A stretch of 64,000 nt of DNA from positions 248,001 through 312,000 of the forward strand of contig NZ_JAIWNB010000003.1 in NCBI RefSeq assembly GCF_020215705.1, read 5' to 3'. The first letter of the stretch is position 1. Each line of letters starts with the position of its first letter. The notes under the pieces were generated by a model. That model saw only the letters and a list, made by a program, of their open reading frames with translations, was not told where the DNA came from and did not search any database. The position numbers and the translations under genes are program-made. This document shows positions 51,276 through 61,937 of this stretch, piece after piece. The DNA comes from Nonomuraea aurantiaca (lineage in GTDB: Bacteria > Actinomycetota > Actinomycetes > Streptosporangiales > Streptosporangiaceae).

Positions 51276-52634
51276 GTGTTCCAATCCGCGACTGAGGCGG
51301 CGCGACTGATCCGCCGCAAGGAGATCTCCTCCCGCGAACTGACCGAGTCACTGCTCGCCCGGATCGACGCCGTCAACCCCGCACTCAACGCCGTCGTCGA
51401 ACTGCGGCGAGCGGAGGTCCTGCGGGAGGCCGCGGCCGCCGATCAGGCCACGGCACGAGGTGGCGAACTCGGCCCGTTGCACGGCGTGCCGATCACGATC
51501 AAGGACTGCTTCAACGTCGCCGGATCGCCCACCACCTGGGGCAATCCGGCCTTCGCCGGCCATGTCGCCGACGCCGACGCCACCGTCGTACGGCGATTGA
51601 AGCAGGCCGGCGCGATCGTCGCGGGCAAGACCAACGTGCCGTTCATGCTGGCCGACTACGCGCAGACCGCCAACGACCTGTACGGCGTGACCCGCAACCC
51701 ATGGGACACCACCCGGACGCCCGGAGGATCCAGCGGCGGAGCCGCCGCGGCGCTGGCCGCCGGACTGAGCTTCCTCGACTACGGCACCGACCTGGTCGGC
51801 TCGATCCGGATCCCGGCGAGTTTCTGCGGCGTCTACGGCCTTAAGCCGAGCACCGGCATCGTGCCGCTGACCGGATTCCAGCCGCCGGGACCGCCGCCCC
51901 CGCCGAGCGACATGACGTACATGTCGGTCGCGGGTCCGCTCAGCCGTTCGCCCGGTGACCTGCGCACGGCGCTCGCGGTCACCGCGGGCCCCGAAGGCCA
52001 GGCGGCCAAGGCCTACTCCTGGCGGCCGGCCCCGCCCCGGCATACCCGGCTGAGCGAGTTCCGAGTCGGGTTCGTGCTGGACCACGGCCAGAGCCCGGTG
52101 TCCAGCGAGGTGGCCGCGCGGTTGTCCGGCGTCGTGGACGCGCTCGGCCGCGCCGACGCGACGCTCGTCGAAGGCTGGCCGCAGGGCATCGATCCGGCCC
52201 GCTCCGCCGAATCCTTCGGCTTCCACGTAGGCCTGTTCTTCGCCTTCATCGAAGGCGGCCAGGACGGCGGCAGGGACTTCGCGCCGCTGCCGGCGGTCAT
52301 CGAGCACGAGACCAGGCGCATGACCGCACGCCAAGCCTGGAACGATTACTTCACCGACATCGACGTGTTCCTGTGCCCGACAACGCCCACGCCCGCCATC
52401 CGCCCCGGCGACGGCACGGATGTCGAACGCATGCCGTTCTGGATCGCGCACGCCTCCCTGCCCGGCCTACCCGCGGTGAACGCACCCATCGGGACCACAC
52501 CCCACGGACTCCCGGTAGGCGCGCAGATCGTGGGACCACTCTACGAGGACGACACGGCAATCACTTTCGCGGAGCTGCTCAGCGAGATCGCCGGGGGCTA
52601 CACTCAGCCACCGCCCGACGGCCGCCTCGGATGA
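51276..52634 (+). CDS. Amidase (amidase-signature family)
   Basis: GAAGGAG six bases before GTG 51276 fixes the start. The frame extends upstream into the sigma remnant, but that part is not amidase. The 452-residue enzyme has the Ser-cisSer-Lys triad: Lys76 (ITIKDC), Ser152/153 in [12 protein letters not shown], and Ser176 in [10 protein letters not shown]. It hydrolyses amides; the natural substrate is not evident. It lies immediately after the sigma-factor remnant. Confidence 0.93.
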   Translation: MFQSATEAARLIRRKEISSRELTESLLARIDAVNPALNAVVELRRAEVLREAAAADQATARGGELGPLHGVPITIKDCFNVAGSPTTWGNPAFAGHVADADATVVRRLKQAGAIVAGKTNVPFMLADYAQTANDLYGVTRNPWDTTRTPGGSSGGAAAALAAGLSFLDYGTDLVGSIRIPASFCGVYGLKPSTGIVPLTGFQPPGPPPPPSDMTYMSVAGPLSRSPGDLRTALAVTAGPEGQAAKAYSWRPAPPRHTRLSEFRVGFVLDHGQSPVSSEVAARLSGVVDALGRADATLVEGWPQGIDPARSAESFGFHVGLFFAFIEGGQDGGRDFAPLPAVIEHETRRMTARQAWNDYFTDIDVFLCPTTPTPAIRPGDGTDVERMPFWIAHASLPGLPAVNAPIGTTPHGLPVGAQIVGPLYEDDTAITFAELLSEIAGGYTQPPPDGRLG

Positions 52635-52692
52635 ACCGGCTTGTCGCCCCTGACCGGGCCCCAACCTGACCTTGGCCATCCCCTTAGGTGGC

Positions 52693-52714
52693 GTCCGTCG
52701 TGGCCGGTGTCCCT
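52693..52714. repeat. Third copy of the GTCCGT-type repeat
   Basis: GTCCGTCGTGGCCGGTGTCC plus CT differs from the copy at 48884 at one base. The copies flank the tannase-amidase segment. Confidence 0.65.
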
Positions 52715-52742
52715 GTGGCGGTCGTCTCGGGGACCGTCGCGG

Positions 52743-54251
52743 TCAGCCGGGCGAGACGGTCGTCTCCGCCTGCTCCAGCGTGGCGGGCACGTAGTCGTGC
52801 CGCATGCCCAGATCGCCCAGCCACTTCCGGAGCCCCGGAACGGCGGACGGGTTGGCCGCGACCTGGGCCGCGTACTCCGACAGCGCCACCTCCTCGCCGT
52901 CGTCGAACAGCAGCCGCGCCGGCCCCGCCCACGACAGCGTCCACCGGGCCTGGCCGTGCTGGATCAGCACCGCCTCCAGCGCCTGCCCGAGCACCCCGGC
53001 CAGCAGCGTCTCCGACGGGTTCCAGCCCAGCTCGCGCAGCTTCTCCTCCAGCTCGGGCCGCCGCCCCCTGGCGATCACCTCGAAGGCCGCGTCGAGGTAG
53101 GGCCGGGCGGCGCCCAGCACCCGCTGCCCGGCCAGCGCCAGGTCGTTGAGCGCCTCGGCGTTGCGGGCCGCGTACATGCCCTGGGACACCAGCTCCTCCC
53201 ACGAGACCGCCCGCAGCCCCGTGAGCGCCTCCGGCGTCCACATCGACTGCTCGACCGCCTGAACCGCCACGTTCGCGTCACGCAGCAGCGTGAGGGCCGA
53301 GCGCGGGTCGGGCACGTGCTCCGGCTCGGGCAGCAGCTCGATGGCGGCCAGCCGCTCGCCCAGGCTCGGGTGGGAGTCGTAGAGGGAGGTCTCCTGCGGC
53401 TCCTCGCCCAGCCTGGCCACCTCGGCCTGCCTGGCCGGGTCGCTCATCAGCGCGTGGAACCCGCCGAACACCGCCGCCGGCCGGTTGCCGCCCGCCCCGG
53501 TCATCGACAGGTAGTTCTCGGCGTAGACGTCCCAGGCGGTCGCCGTGCTGTGGATCTTGCGGAGCGCCTCCGACATCGCCTGGCGACCGCCGATGGCCAC
53601 CGCGAACCGGTCGGCCTCCAGCTCCTGGCCGCGCGACACGCTCTGGGAGACGAGCATGTAGAGCTTGGCGTAGTAGGCGAACAGCCGCTGGATGAACGGG
53701 TGGTTGCCGAGCTCCTGGACGGTCGCGATCAGCGCCACCCGGCCACGGTAGACCGGCGCGCCCAGACGGGTGTGGGCGCCGCTGTAGTGGCCCAGCTCGT
53801 GGCCGAGCACCGCGCGCATCTCGTCGACCGTGAGGGTCTGCAGCAGCGGCAGCCCGATGTACATGCGCCGCCTGGTGGCCTTCATGCCGAGGAAGCGGGT
53901 GTCCTCCGCCACGGCGGCGTTGACCTCGGGCACCAGGCGGATCTCGTCGGGCGGTGCCGTACGGACGCGCTGGGACAGCTCGTCGACCACCTGCCAGAGC
54001 GCGGGCTCGTGCTCGCGGGCGACCAGCACGCCCGGCTCTTCGCCGCCCTTGCGGCGGCTGACCATGATCAGGGCACGCAGGAGCGCGGCCCCCGCCAGGG
54101 TCAGCACGACCGCGAACTTGAGGCCGTTGACGTGGAAGTCGACCAGCAGCAGCACGTCGAAGAAGACGGCCGCGACCAGAATGAGGCCGACCAGCACGTA
54201 GAAGCCGGCAAGCAGGGCGAAGGCCAGCACGGCCCGGAACGCTGTGGTCAT
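52743..54251 (-). CDS. M48-family membrane metalloprotease
   Basis: From ATG 54251 the 502-residue protein has two N-terminal membrane helices (about 5-30, 35-55) and one or two more near residue 75. The zinc motif is HELGH (VLGHELGHYSG). The third ligand Glu is in GQELEADRFAV. This is the HtpX/Ste24-like peptidase family, which degrades damaged membrane proteins. About 150 residues after the catalytic domain are helical and unassigned. It is divergent from dgt. Confidence 0.92.
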   Translation of the reverse strand: MTTAFRAVLAFALLAGFYVLVGLILVAAVFFDVLLLVDFHVNGLKFAVVLTLAGAALLRALIMVSRRKGGEEPGVLVAREHEPALWQVVDELSQRVRTAPPDEIRLVPEVNAAVAEDTRFLGMKATRRRMYIGLPLLQTLTVDEMRAVLGHELGHYSGAHTRLGAPVYRGRVALIATVQELGNHPFIQRLFAYYAKLYMLVSQSVSRGQELEADRFAVAIGGRQAMSEALRKIHSTATAWDVYAENYLSMTGAGGNRPAAVFGGFHALMSDPARQAEVARLGEEPQETSLYDSHPSLGERLAAIELLPEPEHVPDPRSALTLLRDANVAVQAVEQSMWTPEALTGLRAVSWEELVSQGMYAARNAEALNDLALAGQRVLGAARPYLDAAFEVIARGRRPELEEKLRELGWNPSETLLAGVLGQALEAVLIQHGQARWTLSWAGPARLLFDDGEEVALSEYAAQVAANPSAVPGLRKWLGDLGMRHDYVPATLEQAETTVSPG

Positions 54252-54289
54252 GGAGGAGGGGCTCCCGGGGAATGGGGTTCTCGCGAGGG

Positions 54290-54319
54290 TTGACACTAGC
54301 GGAGACCGGAAACTGGATA
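54290..54319 (+). promoter_or_regulatory. Promoter of dgt
   Basis: TTGACA (54290-54295) and TGGATA (54314-54319) are 18 bp apart. Transcription would start about eight bases before ATG 54334, leaving a nearly leaderless message. Confidence 0.55.
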
Positions 54320-54333
54320 AAATCACAGCTCTT

Positions 54334-55554
54334 ATGGCCCGTTACGACGAGCACGACCAGGCGCGATGGGTGCCGGAACCTCCCGGCAACCCGGAGCGCA
54401 GCGCGTTCGAACGCGACCGCGCCAGGGTCCTGCACAGCTCCGCGCTGCGCAGGCTGGCCGCGAAGACGCAGGTCGTGGGGCCCGGCGAGGCTCTCGGCGG
54501 CGGCCAGCACATCCCGCGCACCCGGCTCACCCACTCGCTCGAATGCGCCCAGGTCGGCCGGGAGATGGGCGCGACGCTCGGCGTCGCCCCCGACCTGGTG
54601 GAGACCGCCTGCCTGGCGCACGACCTGGGCCATCCGCCGTTCGGCCACAACGGCGAGGTGGCGCTCAACCAGCTGTCCACCTCGTGCGGCGGCTTCGAGG
54701 GCAACGCGCAGAGCCTGCGCCTGCTCACCCGGCTGGAGGCCAAGGTCCTCACCGAGGACGGCCGCAGCGCCGGGCTCAACCTCACCAGGGCCGCGCTCGA
54801 CGCCTCCATCAAGTATCCGTGGACCTGTGACAAATCGCCGAAGTTCGGGGTCTACGACGACGACCTGCCGGTCTTCGAGTGGATCAGGGACGGCGCCCCC
54901 GACGGCCGGGTGAGCTTCGAGGCGCAGATCATGGACTGGGCCGACGACGTCGCCTACTCCGTCCACGACCTGGAGGACGCGCTGCACTCCGGCCACGTCA
55001 CGCCCGAGGCGCTCCTGTCGGCCGCCGAGCGCCGCGCGGTCTGTGAGACCGCCCGCACCTGGTACGCGCCCAGCGCCGACCTCGGCGAACTCGAGGCCGT
55101 CTTCGCCGCACTGATCGCCACCCCGCTCTGGCCGCGCCGCTTCGAGGCCACCTTCGCCGACCTGGCCGGGCTCAAGGCGCTGACCAGCGGCCTCATCGGC
55201 CGCTTCTGTCGCTCCGCCCAGACCGCCACCAAGGACGCGTACGCCTCACGGCACCGCGCGGAGCTCGTCGTCCCGTCGGCCACGCTGCTGGAGTGCGCGC
55301 TCCTCAAGGGCATCACCGCCCACTACGTGATGACCACCGACGACCACCACGCCAACCAGGCCAGGCAGCGCGAACTCATCACCGAGCTGGCCTCCCTGAT
55401 CACGCTCGGCGCGCCCGCGACCCTGGAGCCCGCCTTCCGTCCCACCTACCTCGGCGCGCCCGACGACGCCGCCCGCGTCCGGGTGGTCATCGACCAGATC
55501 GCCTCTCTCACCGACACCTCCGCCATCGCTTGGCACAAGCGTCTTTCCCGATGA
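54334..55554 (+). CDS. dgt: Deoxyguanosinetriphosphate triphosphohydrolase-like protein
   Basis: The 406-residue protein starts at ATG 54334 (MARYDEHDQARW). It has the HD-domain metal ligands: RTRLTHSLECAQVGR, the HD pair in LAHDLGHPPFGHNGE, and a later Asp in MDWADDVAYSVHDLED. It hydrolyses dNTPs to deoxynucleosides and triphosphate. Neighbours dnaG and the sigma gene match the usual actinobacterial order, so a role in replication or repair is likely. Confidence 0.94.
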   Translation: MARYDEHDQARWVPEPPGNPERSAFERDRARVLHSSALRRLAAKTQVVGPGEALGGGQHIPRTRLTHSLECAQVGREMGATLGVAPDLVETACLAHDLGHPPFGHNGEVALNQLSTSCGGFEGNAQSLRLLTRLEAKVLTEDGRSAGLNLTRAALDASIKYPWTCDKSPKFGVYDDDLPVFEWIRDGAPDGRVSFEAQIMDWADDVAYSVHDLEDALHSGHVTPEALLSAAERRAVCETARTWYAPSADLGELEAVFAALIATPLWPRRFEATFADLAGLKALTSGLIGRFCRSAQTATKDAYASRHRAELVVPSATLLECALLKGITAHYVMTTDDHHANQARQRELITELASLITLGAPATLEPAFRPTYLGAPDDAARVRVVIDQIASLTDTSAIAWHKRLSR

Positions 55555-55579
55555 CCCTCGGCGGGCGGATACTGCGGCC

Positions 55580-56740
55580 ATGGCTACATATGTGATCGTC
55601 GGTGCGGGACTGGCGGGGGCCAAGGCGGCGCAGACGTTGCGGGAAGAGGGCTCCGACGACGAGATCGTGCTGATCGGCGCGGAGTCCGAACGCCCCTACG
55701 AGAGACCGCCCTTGTCGAAGGAATACCTCCAGGGCAAGAGCGAGCGGGAGAAGATCTTCGTCCACGGCGCCGGCTGGTACGCCGACAACGGCGTGGACCT
55801 CCGGACCGGCCTGCGGGTCACGCGTCTCGAGCTCGATCAGCACGCGGTCCGGCTCTCCGACGGCTCGCGCCAGCCGTACCACAAGCTGCTGATCGCGACG
55901 GGAGCGCGGCCGCGGCGCCTGCCCGGGCCCGCCCTCTACCTGCGCACGGTCGAGGACAGCGAGGCGCTCAAGGCCCGCTTCGCCGACGCCGGGCGGGTGA
56001 TCGTGGTCGGCGCGGGCTGGATCGGGCTGGAGACCGCCGCGGCCGCCCGCCAGGCCGGGTGCGAGGTCACGATCGTCGAACCCGACCCCACGCCGCTGTA
56101 CCGGCCGCTCGGGCCCGAACTCGGCGAGGTCTTCGCCGGGCTGCACCGGCGCAACGGCGTCGACCTGCGCACCGGCACCGGCGCCGCGGAGATCACCGAG
56201 ACCGGCGTGCGGCTCAGCTCCGGCGAGCGCCTGACCGCCGACCTCGTCATCGTCGGCATCGGCGCGGAGCCCGAGGTCGGGCTGGCCCGGGACGCCGGGC
56301 TGGAGGTAGGCGGCGGCATCCTCACGGACGCCGCGCTGCGCACCTCGCATCCCGACGTGTTCGCCGCGGGCGACGTCGCCGAGGCCTTCCATCCCCTGTA
56401 CGGCCGGCGCATCCGAGTCGAGCACTGGGCCAACGCGCTGAACGGCGGCCCCGCGGCGGCCAGGTCCATGCTGGGCCAGGAGGTCTCCTACGACCGCGTG
56501 CCGTACTTCTATACCGACCAGTACGACCTGGGCATGGAGTTCTCCGGCGACATCCAGGGCTACGACGAGATCGTCTACCGGGGCTCGGTCCCCGACCAGG
56601 AGTTCGTCGCCTACTGGCTGCGCGAGGGCAAGGTCGTCGCCGGCATGAACGTCAACGTCTGGGACGTCGTCAGCGAGATCCAGCAGCTCATCCGCTCCGG
56701 CGTGACCGTGGACCCGAAGGAGCTCACCTCGGATCGGTGA
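55580..56740 (+). CDS. FAD-dependent ferredoxin reductase-like oxidoreductase
   Basis: The 386-residue flavoprotein has an N-terminal FAD Rossmann motif (VIVGAGLAGAKAA), the ERPPLSKEYL segment after it, an NAD(P)H motif (VIVVGAGWIGLETAAAARQ), and the second FAD motif TSHPDVFAAGDVAE. A C-terminal reductase domain follows. It resembles putidaredoxin/rubredoxin reductases. It is 25 bases from dgt and may share its transcript. The electron partner is not encoded nearby. Confidence 0.93.
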   Translation: MATYVIVGAGLAGAKAAQTLREEGSDDEIVLIGAESERPYERPPLSKEYLQGKSEREKIFVHGAGWYADNGVDLRTGLRVTRLELDQHAVRLSDGSRQPYHKLLIATGARPRRLPGPALYLRTVEDSEALKARFADAGRVIVVGAGWIGLETAAAARQAGCEVTIVEPDPTPLYRPLGPELGEVFAGLHRRNGVDLRTGTGAAEITETGVRLSSGERLTADLVIVGIGAEPEVGLARDAGLEVGGGILTDAALRTSHPDVFAAGDVAEAFHPLYGRRIRVEHWANALNGGPAAARSMLGQEVSYDRVPYFYTDQYDLGMEFSGDIQGYDEIVYRGSVPDQEFVAYWLREGKVVAGMNVNVWDVVSEIQQLIRSGVTVDPKELTSDR

Positions 56741-56746
56741 TGAGAC

Positions 56747-57628
56747 TCACGTCGGATTGATGATGATCGGCGTGGGAGTCGGCTTGACGCGGGTCTTCTT
56801 TTTCTTCTTCTTCTTGGGCTCCGTCACCGTCTTCGACGCGCACTGAACGGCACAGCGCGGCGTCTCGCCCAGCCGGCCGCGCAGCTTCAGCGTCTCCTTC
56901 TTCGGCGAAAACGTCTTGTTGCCGGACTGCCAGGCGTCGAGGTAGTCCCAGGGGTTCACCATGCCCCGGCGCACCCACCAGTAGGCGGGGCCGGTCTTCC
57001 AGGAGATCGCGAAGTAGAGGTTGGTGCCGGTGTCGCGGGCATTGCCGGAGTTGCCGATCCGGCCGAGCATCTGCCCGGCCTTCACCCGTACGCCCGGCTT
57101 GAGGCCGTCAGCCACGGCGTCGAGATGGCCGCCGAGGTAGCGGACGCCGTCGTCGCCGATGATCGTGACGAAGCGGCCCTCGCGGTCGGCGCCCACGTCG
57201 GTGGTGGGCGACCACTTGTTCAGGGTGTTGACCTCGTCGACCACGCCGTCCACCGGCGCCACGAACGCGCAGCCCTTGGCCGCCCAGATCGTCGTCTTCG
57301 GCAGCACGAGCAACTGGCGTTGGTAGGTCGTCCGGCAGCCCTCGACGGGGAAGGCGTAGGTGTACTTCGACAGCTTCGGCGGCGGGATCTTGACCGGGTC
57401 CTCACCCTTGGGCGGAGTCTCGGCCGATTGCGGGTCGGCGGTCGAGTTCTGCGAGGGGGGTGTTTGCGGGGGGATGGTGGCGGTGACGGACGGGCTCGCG
57501 CTCGCCGAGGGTGTGGCCGGTGACTGCGCGCTGACGCCCGCCACTCCGGTGGCTTGTGGCGAGCAGGCGCTCGCCAGCAGCGCGGCGCCCGCTAAAGCCG
57601 CCCAACGTCCGAGATGCCCCGCTCGCAT
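56747..57628 (-). CDS. M23-like lipoprotein with degenerate active site
   Basis: GGAG before ATG 57628 fixes the start. The 293-residue product has a lipobox LLASAC, then a long Ser/Thr/Pro/Ala-rich linker (about 25-90). The folded domain has FVAPVDGVVDEVN and LGGHLDAVADGLKPG and GRIGNSGNARDTGTNLYFAI, the pattern of LytM/M23 peptidases. Zinc ligands are partly lost: HxH in the last motif is N-x-Y, and the usual first His is absent. It probably binds peptidoglycan or regulates amidases. The tail has eight Lys in a row-like cluster and Thr/Pro. Confidence 0.82.
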   Translation of the reverse strand: MRAGHLGRWAALAGAALLASACSPQATGVAGVSAQSPATPSASASPSVTATIPPQTPPSQNSTADPQSAETPPKGEDPVKIPPPKLSKYTYAFPVEGCRTTYQRQLLVLPKTTIWAAKGCAFVAPVDGVVDEVNTLNKWSPTTDVGADREGRFVTIIGDDGVRYLGGHLDAVADGLKPGVRVKAGQMLGRIGNSGNARDTGTNLYFAISWKTGPAYWWVRRGMVNPWDYLDAWQSGNKTFSPKKETLKLRGRLGETPRCAVQCASKTVTEPKKKKKKKTRVKPTPTPIIINPT

Positions 57629-57823
57629 GATCTCCACCCGTGTCGACGTGTCCACCGCAAACATTTACCTTTGTAGCCGACCGGGGAAGTGCTCCCGACA
57701 GATTTCCGTCTTTCGCGACGCGACGGTGACATCCTCCTACCGCCAGGTCACCGTCACCTCACGGAGGGCAGTCATGAGCCCGGGTGGGGCCGGTTGTCGT
57801 AGCTCAGGAATAGACTCACCGGC

Positions 57824-59665
57824 GTGGCTGGCCGGATCCGTGACGTCGACATCGCGCTCGTTCGTGAGCGATCACCCATCGCCGATGTGATCGGCGAGCA
57901 CATCCAATTGCGCAACGCGGGCGGCGGCAATCTCAAAGGGTTGTGCCCGTTCCACGACGAGAAGAGCCCCTCCTTCAACGTCACGCCCGAGCGCGGCATG
58001 TATTTCTGCTTCGGCTGCACCGAGGGCGGCGACGTCATCACGTTCGTCGAGAAGATCGAGCACCTGACGTTCGGCGAGGCGGTCGAGCGGCTGGCCCAGC
58101 GTGCCGGGATCCAGCTCCAATACGACCAGGGCGGCTACGTGCCGCGGCGCGACCACGGCGAGCGGGCCCGGCTGATCGAGGCGCACAAGGCCGCCGCCGA
58201 GTTCTACGCCGAAAAGCTGCTCGGCCCGGACGCCGCGCCCGGCCGGCGGTTCCTGTCGGAGCGGGGGTTCGAGCGGGCCGACGCCGAGCTGTTCGGGGTC
58301 GGCTACGCGCCCAACGAGTGGGAAGGGCTGACGCGGCATCTCCTGGGGCGCGGCTTCACCGCCGACGAGATCGTCAAGGGCGGGCTGGCCAAGGAGGGCC
58401 GGCGCGGGCCGATGGACCGCTTCCGGGGGCGGCTGATCTGGCCGATCCGCGACGCGACGGGCGACGTGATCGGGTTCGGGGCGCGCAAGCTGCTCGACTC
58501 CGACGAGGGCCCGAAATACCTCAACACCCCCGACTCGCCGCTCTACAAGAAGAGCCAGGTGCTCTACGGCATCGACCTGGCCAAGCGGGAGATCTCCAAG
58601 CGGTCCCAGGCGGTCATCGTCGAGGGCTACACCGACGTCATGGCCTGTCACCTGGCGGGGGTGCCGACGGCGGTCGCCACCTGCGGCACGTCGTTCGGCG
58701 AGGAGCACATCAAGATCCTGCGGCGCTTCCTGCTCGACCAGGCGGAGTTCCGCGGCGAGGTGATCTTCACCTTCGACGGCGACGCGGCCGGGCAGAAAGC
58801 GGCGCTGCGGGCGTTCGCCGACGAGCAGAAGTTCGTCACCCAGACCTACGTGGCCATCCAGCCTGACGGGCTCGACCCGTGCGACCTGCGCGTCAAGCAG
58901 GGAGACGCGGCCGTGCGCGACCTGATCGCCAGCCGCGAGCCGCTGTTCCAGTTCGCCATCCGCAGCACGATCGCCCGCTACGACCTGCGCAGCAACGAGG
59001 GCAAGATCGCCGCGCTCGACGCGGCGGCGCCGATGGTGGCCGGGATCAAGGACGTCGGCCTGCGCAAGCGCTACGCGATCGACCTCGACCGGTGGCTCGG
59101 CTTCATGGACGAGCGGTTCGTCATGCAGCGCATCGCCGAGGTCGGCGGGGCCCAGCAGGGGCGCCCGCGACGGGCGCCGAAGGCCGCCCCCGTCGACCCC
59201 AACGTGCGGGTCGAGGGCGAGCTGCTCAAACTGGCCATCCAGCGGCCCGCGCTGCTCGGCCCCCGCTTCGACGCGCTCGACCCGCGGGCGTTCACTGCGC
59301 CTGACCACGTGCTCGTGCACCAGGTGATCACCGCGGCGGGCGGCGCCGCGTCGGCGGGCCACGGCGGCCGGGAGTGGGTCGACCGGCTGCTGGAGCAGTG
59401 CCACGACGACGTGACGCGGGCGCTGGTGACCCGGTTCGCGGTCGAGGCGATCCGGGCCGACTCCCACACCGAGGAGCGCTACGGGGCGGCCATGCTGGCG
59501 GCGATCGAGGCCATCGCGGTCGACCGGGCGATCGCTCAGGTCAAGTCGCGCATCCAGCGGCTCAACCCGGTGGATGAGCAGCAGGACTACAACCGGCTGT
59601 TCGGCGAGCTGGTGGCGCTGGAGCAGCAGCGCAGAGTGCTCCGGGACCGGGCCGCGGGCAGCTGA
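57824..59665 (+). CDS. dnaG: DNA primase
   Basis: The 613-residue primase has a CHC2 zinc finger ([11 protein letters not shown] with [11 protein letters not shown], about 42-67), the catalytic TOPRIM core ([13 protein letters not shown] with the acidic Glu; [10 protein letters not shown]) and a C-terminal helicase-binding domain. GTG 57824 is the start. It makes RNA primers for replication. It lies near an RpoD-type sigma gene, an arrangement like the macromolecular synthesis operon. Confidence 0.97.
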   Translation: MAGRIRDVDIALVRERSPIADVIGEHIQLRNAGGGNLKGLCPFHDEKSPSFNVTPERGMYFCFGCTEGGDVITFVEKIEHLTFGEAVERLAQRAGIQLQYDQGGYVPRRDHGERARLIEAHKAAAEFYAEKLLGPDAAPGRRFLSERGFERADAELFGVGYAPNEWEGLTRHLLGRGFTADEIVKGGLAKEGRRGPMDRFRGRLIWPIRDATGDVIGFGARKLLDSDEGPKYLNTPDSPLYKKSQVLYGIDLAKREISKRSQAVIVEGYTDVMACHLAGVPTAVATCGTSFGEEHIKILRRFLLDQAEFRGEVIFTFDGDAAGQKAALRAFADEQKFVTQTYVAIQPDGLDPCDLRVKQGDAAVRDLIASREPLFQFAIRSTIARYDLRSNEGKIAALDAAAPMVAGIKDVGLRKRYAIDLDRWLGFMDERFVMQRIAEVGGAQQGRPRRAPKAAPVDPNVRVEGELLKLAIQRPALLGPRFDALDPRAFTAPDHVLVHQVITAAGGAASAGHGGREWVDRLLEQCHDDVTRALVTRFAVEAIRADSHTEERYGAAMLAAIEAIAVDRAIAQVKSRIQRLNPVDEQQDYNRLFGELVALEQQRRVLRDRAAGS

Positions 59666-60047
59666 GGGTTTCGGCGGGACCGTGCGCAGTCGCTTTGACG
59701 TAGCCCACCGGCGGATGACGGGCCGCGAATGGCCCCTGTAACGGCTCGTTCGAGAGTTGCCGAGCACAAGATGTCGGGAACTTGTTGAATCCAGATGGCC
59801 GTGGCGAAATCCTTCAGCAGCCGGGCGAGACAGCGGTGTCAGAAGGCATTCGGGCAGGCTACGCCCGGTGTCCGGCGACAACACCGGCCCGGACCCTCCT
59901 TACTCGACCGCGTAATGGACTTTACTTTCCTGATCAAACTCCTGCTAAACCTTTAAGCGATCTCATTTTGGTAAGGGCCACGGCCTTACCTTCGGTTACA
60001 AAAATGGGTCTGCCATTTTACGGAACCAATACTGCAGACTGTGTCCC
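59666..60047. promoter_or_regulatory. 382-bp gap before the sigma-factor gene
   Basis: It holds no convincing gene. The second half is A+T-rich (59930-60040), which suggests the sigma-gene promoter. A hairpin (59970-59990, GGTAAGGGCC with GGCCTTACC) lies there. I cannot place -10 and -35 boxes with confidence. Confidence 0.5.
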
Positions 60048-61196
60048 GTGGGTGCATCGGTACTGCCAAGTGGACCGCCATCCGTAGATCAAGTGGCGGA
60101 CCTCGTCGCGAAGGGAAGGGAGCGCGGAAGCGTAACCGTCGATGACGTCGCAGCCGCGCTTGACCGCTCAGAGTTGCCGTCCGACGCGTTGGAACGCGTC
60201 GTGCGGATGCTCGCGGAGAACGGCGTGGAGGTTCTCGAACCCCAAGGAGAGGAAGAGACCACCCGCGCCGACGAGGAGGACGTAGGCAAGCGGGCGCCGA
60301 CCAGCGATCTTGTCCGTATCTACCTGCGGGAGATCGGCCGGGTGCCGCTGCTGACAGCGGAAGAGGAGGTGGAGCTCGCCAAATCGATCGAAGCCGGTCT
60401 GTTCGCCGAGGACAAGCTGGCCAGCGGTGTCTCGCGTCTGGCCTTTCCCGAGTTCAGGGAGCTCGTCTGGCAGGGCACTCGGGCGAAACAGCGCCTCATC
60501 GAGGCCAATCTCAGGCTCGTCGTCTCGATCGCCAAACGTTATGTGGGCCGTGGAATGCTCTTCCTCGATCTCATCCAGGAAGGCAACCTCGGGCTCATCC
60601 GCGCGGTCGAGAAGTTCGACTACACCAAGGGATACAAGTTCTCCACTTATGCCACCTGGTGGATCCGGCAGGCGATCACCCGTGCGATAGCCGACCAGGC
60701 ACGCACCATTCGCATTCCGGTACACATGGTGGAGACGATCAATAAGCTCGTCAGAGTGCAGCGGCAGCTCCACCAGGACCTCGGCCGTGAACCCGCGCCC
60801 GAGGAGATCGCCAAGGAGATGGACCTCCCGGTCGATCGTGTGGTGGAGATCCAGCGCATCGCCCAGGAGCCGGTGTCACTGCAGTCGCCGATCGGTGAGG
60901 AAGACTCCGACCTCGGCGACTTCATCGAGGACGCCGACGCGGTCGTGCCCATGGAGGCTGCGGCCTTCATCATGCTGCAGGACCAGCTCGACGACATCCT
61001 GGCGACGCTGTCGGACCGCGAGCAGCGCATCATCCAGCTCCGCTTCGGCCTGGCCGACGGGCATCCGCGCACGCTGGAGGAGGTGGGCAGGGAATTCGGC
61101 GTCACCAGGGAGCGCATCCGGCAGATCGAGTCGAAGACGCTGGCCAAGCTCCGCCACCCGACCAGGGCGCAGATGCTGCGGGACTATCTGGATTGA
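60048..61196 (+). CDS. RpoD/HrdB-family RNA polymerase sigma factor
   Basis: The 382-residue protein has a short region 1.1 ([21 protein letters not shown]), region 1.2 ([16 protein letters not shown]), region 2 with the -10-binding core ([45 protein letters not shown]), region 3, and region 4 ([30 protein letters not shown]). This is a principal-type sigma-70. Whether it is the housekeeping factor or a second HrdB-like one cannot be decided here. GTG 60048 has no clear ribosome site. Confidence 0.93.
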   Translation: MGASVLPSGPPSVDQVADLVAKGRERGSVTVDDVAAALDRSELPSDALERVVRMLAENGVEVLEPQGEEETTRADEEDVGKRAPTSDLVRIYLREIGRVPLLTAEEEVELAKSIEAGLFAEDKLASGVSRLAFPEFRELVWQGTRAKQRLIEANLRLVVSIAKRYVGRGMLFLDLIQEGNLGLIRAVEKFDYTKGYKFSTYATWWIRQAITRAIADQARTIRIPVHMVETINKLVRVQRQLHQDLGREPAPEEIAKEMDLPVDRVVEIQRIAQEPVSLQSPIGEEDSDLGDFIEDADAVVPMEAAAFIMLQDQLDDILATLSDREQRIIQLRFGLADGHPRTLEEVGREFGVTRERIRQIESKTLAKLRHPTRAQMLRDYLD

Positions 61197-61210
61197 GCTG
61201 TTCGACCGAT

Positions 61211-61249
61211 CGAGCTGGTGACCTGCCGATTCGGTAGGTCACCAGCTCG
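61211..61249 (+). terminator. Rho-independent terminator of the sigma gene
   Basis: A 14-bp perfect stem (CGAGCTGGTGACCT with AGGTCACCAGCTCG) and 11-base loop begin 15 bases after the stop and are followed by CTTTC. The remaining gap to 61380 shows nothing clear. Confidence 0.75.
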
Positions 61250-61379
61250 CTTTCAGGCCCGCTCGACATCGTCGGGAGCGTCCACTCGCCCTTCTGGGAT
61301 CCCGGTATCAGTGCGGAAATTCCCACCAATATGCCGCTGGCCTGTGACAACTGGTGGCGCGCCTGCCGGCCGGCGAAGC

Positions 61380-61919
61380 TCAGGGTGATGTCTCAGGATC
61401 AGGGCCCTGGTCGCGCGGACCAGAGCGGGGGGACGGTGGGAAGCGCAGCACCCAGCGGCGTTGCCACGGGGTCTCGATGGCCCGATGGTGGTGGTGCTCG
61501 CGCGTCCAGGCGACGGCTTCGGCCGGGTCGAGGCCGGCCAGGACGGCGAGGCAGGCGACGACCGTGCCGGTGCGCCCGACGCCGCCCCCGCAGGCGACCT
61601 CCACCGCGGCGCCCGCCCGCGCCCGCTCATGCAGCTCGCGGATGTGCCGCACGGCCAGATCGTGGTCGCGAGGCAGCAGGAAGTCGGGCCACTGGATCCA
61701 CGCGTGGGGCCACCGCAGCTCGCTCTCGTGGCGACGGCGGAGCCGGTCGGAGCCGAGGTACAGGCCGAAGTCGGGCACCGGCCCCTCCGGCAGCGGATGG
61801 CGCAGGCCGCGGCCGCGGATCCAAGTGCCGTCCGGGAGCTGGAAGGCGGCTGCGAGCGGTGGCTCGCTTGGTGGGCCACCGACCGGGCCGGCTGCTGCGC
61901 TGTCCCCAGGGTCTTGCAT
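61380..61919 (-). CDS. Dual-specificity-type protein phosphatase
   Basis: The 179-residue protein has AAGGAG before ATG 61919. The active-site loop is CGGGVGRTG (C-x5-R with the following Thr), preceded by a strand AAVEVA, and a helix follows (VVACLAVLAG). An Asp general acid is probably in one of the WPDF-type loops (WIQWPDFLLP). It is likely to dephosphorylate Tyr or Ser/Thr in proteins. The upstream CGNR regulator is 18 bases away on the same strand, so the two form an operon. Confidence 0.88.
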   Translation of the reverse strand: MQDPGDSAAAGPVGGPPSEPPLAAAFQLPDGTWIRGRGLRHPLPEGPVPDFGLYLGSDRLRRRHESELRWPHAWIQWPDFLLPRDHDLAVRHIRELHERARAGAAVEVACGGGVGRTGTVVACLAVLAGLDPAEAVAWTREHHHHRAIETPWQRRWVLRFPPSPRSGPRDQGPDPETSP

Positions 61920-61937
61920 GGAGCTCTCCTTATGCCG

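Noticed and set aside
61250..61379. Open stretch after the sigma-gene terminator
   Set aside because: Short open frames on both strands match nothing recognisable and lack starts.
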